Of a stretch of DNA of 64,000 nucleotides, positions 7,900-15,866 are shown piece by piece; position 1 is the stretch's first letter, and every line of letters begins with the position of its first letter. The stretch lies in NCBI GenBank assembly GCA_023391635.1, contig JAEWAQ010000048.1, forward strand, positions 124,001 through 188,000, given 5' to 3'. Position numbers and translations under genes: made by a program. The notes beneath the pieces were generated by a model. The model ran no database searches. It was not told the DNA's origin and saw nothing but the letters and a program-made list of their open reading frames with translations. This DNA comes from Bacillota bacterium. Its GTDB lineage: Bacteria; Bacillota; Bacilli; Paenibacillales; Paenibacillaceae.

Positions 7900-10242
7900 G
7901 TGTTACTTACCCCGCGCGAGGAGGAAGAGCGGCGGCTCGGCGAAGTGCTGAAGCTGGTCGAGCGACGGCTGGACAAGGAACTCGCCGTACTCGGCGAGCG
8001 CCGCGGCGACGTCGTTGGCATCCGTCAGGAATTCTGGGACGATGTCCGCATGAACTTTTCCGACGCGACGGAGCTCGGCGAGACCTGGACCAGCATCATG
8101 CAGCAGAAGGAGATTCTGATCGAGCGGGAGCGCAGTCACCGCGTCGCCTTCGACGCGGTCAATAAACTGGCGCAGATGCACGACAATCCCTATTTCGCGC
8201 GCATCGACTTTACCGAGACCGGCAGCCTGGACAACGAACGGATCTACATCGGCCGCGCTTCGCTCGTGGCGGAAGACGGCCACACGTTCTGGGTGTACGA
8301 TTGGCGCGCGCCCGTGTCGAGCCTGTTCTACGACCACGAGCCGGGCCCCGCCTCCTATGATACGCCGGATGGCAAGATCGCGGGCGAGCTGACGCTGAAG
8401 CGTCAATTCGCCATTCGCGCCGGCAAGCTGAAGCACGTGTTCGACACCGACGAGACGGTCGGGGACGAAATCTTGCAGGCAGTGCTGTCCGAGAAGTCCG
8501 ATACGTCCATGAAGAGCATCGTGGCGACGATCCAGAAGGAGCAGAACCGCATCATCCGCGACGAGAAGCACCGGCTGCTGGTCGTGCAAGGCGCTGCCGG
8601 CAGCGGCAAGACGTCGGCGGCGCTGCAGCGTGTCGCCTATCTCCTGTATCGATTTCGCGATACGCTCACGCCCGACCAGATCGTGCTTTTCTCGCCGAAT
8701 CCGGTGTTCAAGGGCTACATCTCCCGCGTGCTGCCCGACCTCGGGGAAGCGAACATGCGGCAGATGACGTTCCGCGAGCTGATCGAAGCCCGCCTCGGCC
8801 GCAGATACGAGGTGGAAGACTTGTTCTCCCAGACCGAAGCGCTCAGCGCCGCGGAGCTTACTCCGGAAGGCGAGTCGCGCGAGCAGGCGGTCAGGTACAA
8901 AGGCTCGGATCATTACTTCCAGACGGTGGAGCGGTACATCGTGCACCTCGAGCGCAAAGGAATCGTCTTCCGCCCGTTGCGGCTTCGAGGCGACACGATC
9001 GCCTCTGCAGATGATATGGCTGCGCAGTATTACGCGATCAGAGCTTCGGAAGGGTTCGCTTACCGTGCTTTCACGCTGCGCAAGTGGTTGCTGGAGCGCC
9101 TTGCCGACTGGGAGGAATCCCAACTGCAAGAACAATGGGTGATCGATGCGGCAGAGCTCGCGGACGATGAGGAAATCCAGCGCGCCTACGTGCAAATCCG
9201 CCGCGGAGGCGGATTTCACGAGGATGCGTTCGACGACGAGGACCGCATGACTGACGCCCTACGCAGACGAGCGGTAGAGGCGGCCGTCGAGCCGCTGCGC
9301 AAGGCCGTGAAGGCATACCGCTTCATCGACGCGCTCCAGACGTATCGCGAGCTGTTCCGCAGCCGCACTTTATTCACGTCCTGCGCGCCGGATGGCCAAT
9401 TGCCCGAACGCTGGGAATGGATGGCCGCACGCGCCGAAGAGACGCTCGCCCGCAAAACAATCGACCACGAAGACGCCACGCCGCTGCTCTATCTCATGGA
9501 AGCACTGGAAGGCTTCCGCAAGGTGGAGGGAGACATCCGCCACCTGTTCGTGGACGAAGCGCAGGATTACACGCCGTTCCAGGCCGCATACCTGGCCAAG
9601 CGGTTCCCGCGCGCCCGCTTGACCGTGCTCGGCGATTTTAACCAAGCGATCTATGCCGGCTCGCAGGCCAACGGAGGCTTCGGGGGCTGGACCCGGCTGA
9701 AGCCGGAAGAGGAAACACGCGTCTGGCGCCTCACGACGAGCTATCGTTCCACCCGCCCGATCGTCGAGTACAGCAAGCGAATACTGCTGCCGGAGGAAGC
9801 GGCCGACATCCGGCCTTTCCAGCGCGATGGAGAAGCGCCGACCGTCACCGCCTGCCGCGACGGCGCTCAGCTTGTCGACGCCATTACGATAGACATCCGG
9901 CAGCTGCTCGCGCAAGGCTACGGCACGATCGGCGTGATCACCAAGTCGGCCTACGAATGCGGCAATGCGGCCGCGATGCTCAAAGAGCAGTTGCCCGATG
10001 AGACGCCGATTACGTATATTACGGGCGGATCGGCCGAACTGCCGAAGGGCGTGTCGGTCCTGCCCTCTTACTTGGCCAAGGGCATCGAATTCGATGCGGT
10101 GATCGTATGGGACGCGTCCTCGGCTCGCTACGGCCGGGATAAGGACCGCAAGCTGCTGTATACGGTATGCACCCGCGCGCTGCACGTGCTGCATGTGTAT
10201 TATCAAGGCGATGCGTCCGTCTGGCTGCCGAAGGGCGAATAA
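7900..10242 (+). CDS. helD: HelD-type RNA polymerase recycling motor ATPase
   Basis: UvrD/Rep-like superfamily 1 ATPase that in Bacillus binds stalled RNA polymerase and releases it from DNA. About 780 residues. The N-terminal coiled arm (about 1-95, highly charged, ending in RSHRVAFDAVNKL) is the HelD-specific arm that enters the polymerase secondary channel. Next the YFARIDF and IYIGRASL..YDWRAPVSSLFYD segments typical of HelD, Walker A GAAGSGKT (about 231-238), Walker B VDEAQD (about 551-556) and a C-terminal 2A/2B helicase core (TTSYRSTRPI). An in-frame ATG lies at 7885, but it has no ribosome binding site while GTG 7900 has tggagg 8 bases upstream, so GTG is preferred. recQ follows 28 bases downstream. 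Confidence 0.9.
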   Translation: MLLTPREEEERRLGEVLKLVERRLDKELAVLGERRGDVVGIRQEFWDDVRMNFSDATELGETWTSIMQQKEILIERERSHRVAFDAVNKLAQMHDNPYFARIDFTETGSLDNERIYIGRASLVAEDGHTFWVYDWRAPVSSLFYDHEPGPASYDTPDGKIAGELTLKRQFAIRAGKLKHVFDTDETVGDEILQAVLSEKSDTSMKSIVATIQKEQNRIIRDEKHRLLVVQGAAGSGKTSAALQRVAYLLYRFRDTLTPDQIVLFSPNPVFKGYISRVLPDLGEANMRQMTFRELIEARLGRRYEVEDLFSQTEALSAAELTPEGESREQAVRYKGSDHYFQTVERYIVHLERKGIVFRPLRLRGDTIASADDMAAQYYAIRASEGFAYRAFTLRKWLLERLADWEESQLQEQWVIDAAELADDEEIQRAYVQIRRGGGFHEDAFDDEDRMTDALRRRAVEAAVEPLRKAVKAYRFIDALQTYRELFRSRTLFTSCAPDGQLPERWEWMAARAEETLARKTIDHEDATPLLYLMEALEGFRKVEGDIRHLFVDEAQDYTPFQAAYLAKRFPRARLTVLGDFNQAIYAGSQANGGFGGWTRLKPEEETRVWRLTTSYRSTRPIVEYSKRILLPEEAADIRPFQRDGEAPTVTACRDGAQLVDAITIDIRQLLAQGYGTIGVITKSAYECGNAAAMLKEQLPDETPITYITGGSAELPKGVSVLPSYLAKGIEFDAVIVWDASSARYGRDKDRKLLYTVCTRALHVLHVYYQGDASVWLPKGE

Positions 10243-10270
10243 TCATCTGTAAAAAATGGGGGGAGCGGGC

Positions 10271-12091
10271 ATGAGCGCAGTGATGGAGGAAGCCAGGGGA
10301 GCTTTGCGAACGTACTTCGGGTACGATTCGTTCCGTCAGGGGCAGGAATCGCTGATCGAGGCCATTCTTGCACAGCGGGACGTGCTCGGTATCATGCCGA
10401 CCGGAGCGGGCAAATCGATCTGTTACCAGATTCCCGCCATCTTGCTGCCGGGCATCACGCTTGTCGTATCCCCGCTCATCTCGCTCATGAAGGACCAGGT
10501 CGACGCCCTCACCGAGAATGGCATCCCCGCCGCGCTGCTGAACAGTACGCTGACTGCCGCTGAGATGAACCGGACTTGCCGCGACATCGAGCAAGGCCGC
10601 TATCGTATTGTCTACATCGCGCCGGAACGACTGGATTCCGAGCGCTTCACCCAGTGGCTGGACCGGATTCAAGTGTCGCTGATCGCCGTGGACGAGGCGC
10701 ATTGCATCTCGCAGTGGGGGCACGATTTTCGTCCCAGCTACTTGTCCATCTCGCGTCTGACGGAGCTGCTGTCGCCACGGCCGATCATCGCCGCCTTCAC
10801 GGCTACGGCTACGCCGGAGGTGCGGGAGGACATCGCGCAGCGGCTGCAACTCCGAAGCCCGCTCAAGATCACAACCGGCTATGCCCGGGCGAACCTCGCT
10901 TTCAGCGTCGCGCGCAGCTCCGACAAACGGAGCGAGCTCATGCGCTGCCTGCAAGCTCACGCGGGAGAGGCCGGCATCGTCTATGCTTCCACGCGCAAAG
11001 AGGTGGAAGCCTGCCATGCCTGGTTGCAGGCTCAAGGGGTACGCGCGGGCAAATATCATGCCGGCCTGGACGAGCAGGAGCGAGCCCGCACGCAGGATGC
11101 GTTTCTGCGGGACGATCTGCAAGTGATCGTCGCCACGAACGCTTTCGGTATGGGCATCGACAAGTCCAACGTTCGCTTCGTCGTGCACTACAATTTGCCG
11201 AAGAACATCGAAGCGTATTACCAGGAAGCTGGTCGGGCCGGACGCGACGGCGCGCCGGGCGAATGCGTGCTCTTCTATTCGCCGCAGGATACGGTCACGC
11301 AGAAGTTCCTGATCGAGCAAAGCGAAGGCGACGAGGAGCATAAACAGACCGCTTATCGCCAATTGAACGACATGGTGCGCTATGTCTATTGCCAGGAATG
11401 TCTGCAGCAGGCGATCGTCTCTTATTTTGGCGACACTTGCGAGCCTTGCGGCCAATGCGGCAATTGTCTGGACACGGCCGAGAAGCTGGACGTGACCGAA
11501 GCGGCCAAAGCGGTGTTCGCCTGCGTGGCGGGCATGCGCCAGCGATTCGGCGTGACGATGGCGGCGAAGGTGCTGCGGGGTTCGAAGGAAGCGAAGCTGC
11601 TGGAGCTCGGCTTCGACCGGTTGGCTGTATACGGCCGGATGGGCAGCCGCAGCGAGCGGGACATCGTCGGCTTCATTCAGGCGCTCGCCGCGCAAGGCTA
11701 TCTGCGAGTGACCGACAGCGCGTATCCGGTCGTCACGCTGACCTCCCGGGTCCGCTCGGTACTGGATGGAGAGGAACGCGTGTACCGCCGACTAGAGCAG
11801 CCGCAGGAGACGCAGCCGCCGCAGCGCCGCTCCTCCGGCCGTGGATATGCCGATCACGCCAGCCTGGGCGCGGAAGGAGAAGCGCTGTTCGCGCGGCTGC
11901 GCACGCTTCGCAAAGCATTGGCCGACCGGGAGCGGGTGCCTCCCTTCATCATTTTCAGCGATGCCGTCCTGCGCGAGATTTGTCGCGTGCGGCCCGCGAC
12001 GGAGCAGGAACTCGGCAAGGTCAAAGGCATCGGCGAAGCGAAGATGGCGAAGTACGGACGCGCATTCCTGGAAGCGGTGCTGGAGCAATAA
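10271..12091 (+). CDS. recQ: RecQ ATP-dependent DNA helicase
   Basis: 3'-5' superfamily 2 DNA helicase acting in recombination and fork repair. About 606 residues in the full RecQ layout: motif 0 FRQGQ, Walker A MPTGAGKS (42-49), DEAH box 141-144 with CISQWGHDFR, motif VI QEAGRAGRDG, a zinc-binding Cys cluster at about 374-400 (YCQEC...CEPCGQCGNC), RQC winged helix, and a C-terminal HRDC domain from about 530 (LFARLRTLRKALA...GIGEAKMAKYG). ATG 10271 is preferred over the in-frame ATG 10256 because ggggggag precedes it at proper spacing. Close behind helD; likely co-transcribed. Confidence 0.96.
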   Translation: MSAVMEEARGALRTYFGYDSFRQGQESLIEAILAQRDVLGIMPTGAGKSICYQIPAILLPGITLVVSPLISLMKDQVDALTENGIPAALLNSTLTAAEMNRTCRDIEQGRYRIVYIAPERLDSERFTQWLDRIQVSLIAVDEAHCISQWGHDFRPSYLSISRLTELLSPRPIIAAFTATATPEVREDIAQRLQLRSPLKITTGYARANLAFSVARSSDKRSELMRCLQAHAGEAGIVYASTRKEVEACHAWLQAQGVRAGKYHAGLDEQERARTQDAFLRDDLQVIVATNAFGMGIDKSNVRFVVHYNLPKNIEAYYQEAGRAGRDGAPGECVLFYSPQDTVTQKFLIEQSEGDEEHKQTAYRQLNDMVRYVYCQECLQQAIVSYFGDTCEPCGQCGNCLDTAEKLDVTEAAKAVFACVAGMRQRFGVTMAAKVLRGSKEAKLLELGFDRLAVYGRMGSRSERDIVGFIQALAAQGYLRVTDSAYPVVTLTSRVRSVLDGEERVYRRLEQPQETQPPQRRSSGRGYADHASLGAEGEALFARLRTLRKALADRERVPPFIIFSDAVLREICRVRPATEQELGKVKGIGEAKMAKYGRAFLEAVLEQ

Positions 12092-12237
12092 TCCGGGAAG
12101 CGACAACGGGCTCGATCGGTACGGAGAGCAACATGTAGAGCGAGTTGGAGGTACGGTGGGCGGAAATGGTGTGGACAGAATTATTTTGACGGTGTTCATT
12201 TCGTATACGATTGCCCTGAGATCTAAGCAAGTTGGCG

Positions 12238-12266
12238 TTGACATCGAGGTTTCTACGGTCTATCCT
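12238..12266 (+). promoter_or_regulatory. Sigma-A-type promoter for the guanylate-kinase-like gene
   Basis: TTGACA (12238-12243), 17-base spacer, TATCCT (12261-12266). The start codon of the next gene is 37 bases downstream of the -10 box. Confidence 0.55.
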
Positions 12267-12302
12267 TAATAATAATCATTAACAGGACGGGGGACAGGTT
12301 CG

Positions 12303-12890
12303 ATGCTCGAAGGGAACGGTGAAGATCGGATAATTGTGTTCACGGGTCCGGACGGTTCCGGCCGCAAGTCGGTCGCATTGGCCGTCGGCCAAACATTCGG
12401 CATGGTCAGAGTCATCTCGTACGTCACGCGTTCGCCCAGGAAAGGCGAGATCGACGGACAGGACTACTTCTTCATCTCGACGGAAGAATACGAGAGAAGA
12501 GAGCAGGAAGGTCAATTCCTGGAAAGCGTGAGAATCAACGGCCACCGGTACGGCATCCGGCGCGAGGACGTCGAACGGCTGATTGACAAGCACGCTTACA
12601 TCTACCTCGTGCTCAATCGGGAAGGCGCCCAGCGATTGAAGGATTTGTTCGGAGACAAGGTCGTGCGTCTGTTCCTGTATGCGGATCGGGATACGCTGGA
12701 ACAGCGTCTGAAAGCGATGGAACTGGACGAAGACGTCATCGCCCAGCGCATGAGCCATTATGACGTACAGATGGATTACCGCAACGATTGCGAGCATTCG
12801 TACGGGAATTACATTTTGGCCGATACGGTATCGCGCATTACGGAGACGCTGGAGGAATATTTCCAGCGCGATTTGATCGACAAAGATTGA
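12303..12890 (+). CDS. Guanylate-kinase-like protein with atypical P-loop
   Basis: 195-residue protein of the guanylate kinase fold. The GMP-side motif is well kept (SYVTRSPRKGEIDGQDYFF, then FLESVRINGHRYG), as is the C-terminal RMSHYDVQMDYRNDCEHSYGNYIL helix region. The P-loop reads G15-PDGSG-R21-K22-S23, where the family has G-xxGxG-K-x-T/S. The invariant lysine is therefore arginine with a lysine one position on, so catalysis may be weak, shifted or lost. It has its own promoter and terminator and stands alone before the sia-like operon. Either a divergent nucleotide kinase or a regulatory paralogue; a housekeeping gmk is presumably elsewhere. Confidence 0.8.
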   Translation: MLEGNGEDRIIVFTGPDGSGRKSVALAVGQTFGMVRVISYVTRSPRKGEIDGQDYFFISTEEYERREQEGQFLESVRINGHRYGIRREDVERLIDKHAYIYLVLNREGAQRLKDLFGDKVVRLFLYADRDTLEQRLKAMELDEDVIAQRMSHYDVQMDYRNDCEHSYGNYILADTVSRITETLEEYFQRDLIDKD

Positions 12891-12914
12891 TGATTGCGAC
12901 GGCGCATTCGCCAG

Positions 12915-12949
12915 CCGCGAGGGACCCGACGGTCTTCCGCGGTTTTTTT
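12915..12949 (+). terminator. Rho-independent terminator
   Basis: Stem CCGCG (12915-12919) with CGCGG (12938-12942), inner GGACC/GGTCT pairing, then seven T (12943-12949). Ends the guanylate-kinase-like transcript. Confidence 0.8.
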
Positions 12950-13000
12950 CTTGCATTCGGCGCAAAATGACGAAATATGTCTTTTCACGCTAATATCGGG

Positions 13001-13009
13001 TGGTATAAT
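13001..13009 (+). promoter_or_regulatory. Extended -10 promoter of the sia-like operon
   Basis: TGG followed by TATAAT (13004-13009) is an extended -10 element; a weak TTTTCA lies 15 bases upstream. It overlaps the ATG at 13008, which therefore cannot be the start of siaB, since transcription would begin near 13016. Confidence 0.6.
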
Positions 13010-13028
13010 GAGGGAAAAAGGCTGCGGG

Positions 13029-13586
13029 GTGTTCCGGTTGATCGACCGTAATTTGTTAGAAGTTCAATCGATGCTGCGCAAGAACGGCATTCTGATCAGC
13101 TTCTCCGGCAGGCTGTCCCAGCAGTTGATCGAAGAATATGGCGATGCGGTCAAGACGTACCTGGAGTCGGAGTCCAGGCCGAAGAACGAGATCTTCCATA
13201 TCTTCTCGATCTTTATCGAGATGACCCAGAATATTAAGAACTATTGTTCGAGCAAGTCGGATTCCGAGTCATCCGACCGGATCGCGCAATCGAGCATCGT
13301 CACGATCGGCAAGGACGATCAAGGCACTTATATTTGCGCAGGCAATCTCATCGAGCATGCCGACGCGCGACCGCTCGGCGAGCGCATCGATGCGCTGATG
13401 CACATGGACAAGGACGGTTTGAAAATGCTGTACAAGGAGCGTCTCAAATCCAGTGAGCCCAAAGACGGAGTGGGGGCAGGCATCGGCTTGATAGACATGG
13501 CTCGCAAAGCGACATCGCCCATTCAATATTCCGTGACGAAAGATGCGGACAACCTCTCATTTTTCACTATAAAGGCGGTTGTATAG
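13029..13586 (+). CDS. siaB: SiaB-family protein kinase
   Basis: About 185 residues, resembling the SiaB family (DUF6272). In Pseudomonas SiaB phosphorylates the adaptor SiaC and so opposes phosphatase SiaA. Seen: an N-terminal LIDRNLLEVQSMLRKNGILISFSG block, a helix FSIFIEMTQNIKNY corresponding to the N-box region of a GHKL-type fold, and a GVGAGIGLIDMARKA glycine-rich segment near the C-terminus as in ATP-lid/G-box motifs. GTG 13029 (aaagg 7 bases upstream) is preferred; TTG 13038 is an alternative, and the promoter rules out the frame's upstream starts. The next gene begins 2 bases after this stop, and the gene order supports the identification. Confidence 0.82.
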   Translation: MFRLIDRNLLEVQSMLRKNGILISFSGRLSQQLIEEYGDAVKTYLESESRPKNEIFHIFSIFIEMTQNIKNYCSSKSDSESSDRIAQSSIVTIGKDDQGTYICAGNLIEHADARPLGERIDALMHMDKDGLKMLYKERLKSSEPKDGVGAGIGLIDMARKATSPIQYSVTKDADNLSFFTIKAVV

Positions 13587-13587
13587 C

Positions 13588-13989
13588 ATGAACGACATCA
13601 TTCAGCCCATTCACATCGCGCCTACCCGCAGCACGCCGGAAGTCCATTTTGATCCTGTGAAGCACCTGCTCGCGATCCGCGGCCAGTCGTACCCGGAGAA
13701 CGCATTCGCCTTTTACGAGCCGCTCCTCCACTGGATGGACGGTTATCTGACGCATGTACAGAGCGAGACGATCGTCGACTTCGAATTGCAGCTGCCCTAT
13801 ATCAACACGACCAGTACCAAGTGCTTCCTGATGATGCTGGAGAAGTTGGATGAAGCCTATCGACGGGGCAAGAAGGTCGCCGTACGATGGCAGTACGATA
13901 TCGACAATGAGAGCGAGCTCGAATGCGCGGAAGAATTCAAGGAAGACTTGAGCCTTCCGTTCGACATCGTTCCAAAATCGGCAGAGTAG
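13588..13989 (+). CDS. siaC: SiaC-family phospho-adaptor (DUF1987)
   Basis: 133-residue DUF1987 protein. In Pseudomonas aeruginosa unphosphorylated SiaC binds and activates the diguanylate cyclase SiaD; SiaB phosphorylates it on a threonine and SiaA removes the phosphate. The family's phospho-segment is visible at 71-78 (YINTTSTK), offering T74, T75, S76 and T77; which one is used cannot be read from sequence. The STPEVHFD opening, LAIRGQSYPENA and the C-terminal RWQYDIDNES...FKEDLSLPF are also typical. ATG 13588 has aaaggcgg 9 bases upstream; the frame's TTG at 13579 overlaps the previous gene and is less likely. Confidence 0.9.
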   Translation: MNDIIQPIHIAPTRSTPEVHFDPVKHLLAIRGQSYPENAFAFYEPLLHWMDGYLTHVQSETIVDFELQLPYINTTSTKCFLMMLEKLDEAYRRGKKVAVRWQYDIDNESELECAEEFKEDLSLPFDIVPKSAE

Positions 13990-13996
13990 GTGAACG

Positions 13997-15862
13997 ATGC
14001 AGACGGAACGCCGGGAAGACAGCCGCCAACGACCGCTGTATGACGGCAGCGTATGGAAAGTCATCATGGTCGCGACGGTCCTGATCGTCTTGTCCACGAC
14101 ACTAGTCGGTGTGATGTCCTACCGCATTACACAGCAGGAAGTGATCAAGAATCTCAAGGCGGGCGATCTCGCGATTCTGGCGCGTTCCGTCGCGAACCAA
14201 GTGCAAGGCCGCATCGACCGCGCCGTCGAGACGTCCCGTATGCTGGCGGATAATCCGGCAGTCGCCGAATGGGTTGCCGGCGCCGAACGGGACGATCGAT
14301 TGGGCGGCATTGTCAAGCGGATGTTGGCCGAACTGCCCGGTCAATATGACTATACGAACTCTTTCGTCGTCAGCGCGGTTACGGGCCAATATTGGTCGGA
14401 ATCAGGCCAAGTGCTCAACGTGGTCAGCAAGCGCAATCCGGACGACAGCTGGTTTTACCGGACGATCGCTGCGGGCCGCAAATCGACCGTGACGGTCGAT
14501 TACAATTCCGAACGACAGGACACCTTTGTCTTCGTTAACGTTCTGATCGGCGAGACGGGTCGTCCGCTGGGCGTCGCGGGCGTCGGCTTGTCCTTGAAGG
14601 AATTGTCCGAGGACATTGCCGGTTACAAGCTGATGAGCGGGAGCCGCATCTGGATGGTTGGTGCGGACGGCATGATCCGGTTGGCTGACGACTATTCGCT
14701 GACGGGTATGAATATCGCGGACCGATTGACGGCTTCGGCGCTGGAGGAATGGAACAAGGGCAACGCGGCCGAGTCGTACGTATTCGAAGCGGATGACCGG
14801 GAAGGGCGCAAGGTCGATATGATCCGCTATCCGATCGGGGAGGCTCAGATGCAGCTGCTCGTGCAGATTCCCCGGAGCCAGACGACAGGATTCCTCGGTT
14901 CCATCCGGAACAACACGACGGTGGTGGCCGTGCTTTCGCTCATTGTGAGCGTGTATTTCTTCACCTACATTTCCAGAAGGATCGCCGATCCGTACAAGCG
15001 CGCATTGAAGCTGAATGACGAACTGGAGGCGATCGTCACCGAGAGAACCGAGGCGTTGTCCGACAAGAATCGGATCATGACGGAGAGTGTCGCCTACGCG
15101 AATCGTATTCAGCAAGCCGTGCTGCCGTCCGTATCCGAGCTGCGGGACGCTTTCGCCGAACATCTGACTTATTGGAAGCCCAGAGACGGCGTCGGCGGCG
15201 ATTTCTACTGGATGAAGCGGGATGCGGATACGGACACGCTGTGGGTCGCCGTCGGCGATTGCTCCGGCCATGGCGTGCCAGGTGCGCTGATGACGATGCT
15301 GAGCGTATCGCTGCTGGATCGGATCGTCGAGCAAGTGCAGCCAGGCATGGACTCGCCCGCTCATGTCATGCGCAAGCTGAACGTGCTGCTTAAAGATACG
15401 CTCGGTCAGACGGAGCCGGACGGTCAGACCGATGACGGGCTCGATCTCGGATTGTTCAGGATTCGCGGGGGACGGATGATATATGCCGGTGCAGGGATTC
15501 TGCTGTTCGTCCAGGACACGGAAGGCATTCGGCTCATTCGCGGAGACAAGCCCAGAATCGGCTATCGCCGGACGCTTGAAGATACGGCGTATACCGATCA
15601 CGACATTCGGACGGAGAAGGATGCAGTCTATTACTTGGTAACGGACGGCATCCCCGACCAGAGCGGCGGACCGAAGAAGCTGTCGCTTGGCAAGACCAAG
15701 CTGACGGAATGGCTTGCCTCTTACAGCGGAGTGCCGCTGGCGGAACAGCGATTGCGATTCGAAGCGGATCTGACGGCATTCATGGATCAAGAGCACCAGC
15801 GCGACGATATGACGTTATTCGCTTTCAGGCTGAAGGGTTCAAGCGATCAAGAGGAGCGGTAA
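13997..15862 (+). CDS. siaA: SiaA-like membrane PP2C phosphatase with extracellular sensor
   Basis: 621 residues. Membrane helix about 20-42, a dCache-like periplasmic-type sensor (about 45-305, with NVVSKRNPDDSWFYRT and GVAGVGLSLKELS segments usual in dCache domains), second helix about 308-328, coiled coil (ELEAIVTERTEAL), then a SpoIIE/PP2C phosphatase domain from about 375. Metal-binding motifs are GVGGDFYW (about 398-405), AVGDCSGHGVPGALMTML (from about 415), TDGIPDQSGG (about 549) and a C-terminal QRDDMTLFAF. Predicted to dephosphorylate SiaC in response to an extracellular ligand. A GHGVP glycine-rich turn and all main Asp residues are present, so it should be active. Tight spacing on both sides places it in the operon. 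Confidence 0.88.
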   Translation: MQTERREDSRQRPLYDGSVWKVIMVATVLIVLSTTLVGVMSYRITQQEVIKNLKAGDLAILARSVANQVQGRIDRAVETSRMLADNPAVAEWVAGAERDDRLGGIVKRMLAELPGQYDYTNSFVVSAVTGQYWSESGQVLNVVSKRNPDDSWFYRTIAAGRKSTVTVDYNSERQDTFVFVNVLIGETGRPLGVAGVGLSLKELSEDIAGYKLMSGSRIWMVGADGMIRLADDYSLTGMNIADRLTASALEEWNKGNAAESYVFEADDREGRKVDMIRYPIGEAQMQLLVQIPRSQTTGFLGSIRNNTTVVAVLSLIVSVYFFTYISRRIADPYKRALKLNDELEAIVTERTEALSDKNRIMTESVAYANRIQQAVLPSVSELRDAFAEHLTYWKPRDGVGGDFYWMKRDADTDTLWVAVGDCSGHGVPGALMTMLSVSLLDRIVEQVQPGMDSPAHVMRKLNVLLKDTLGQTEPDGQTDDGLDLGLFRIRGGRMIYAGAGILLFVQDTEGIRLIRGDKPRIGYRRTLEDTAYTDHDIRTEKDAVYYLVTDGIPDQSGGPKKLSLGKTKLTEWLASYSGVPLAEQRLRFEADLTAFMDQEHQRDDMTLFAFRLKGSSDQEER

Positions 15863-15866
15863 TCGT

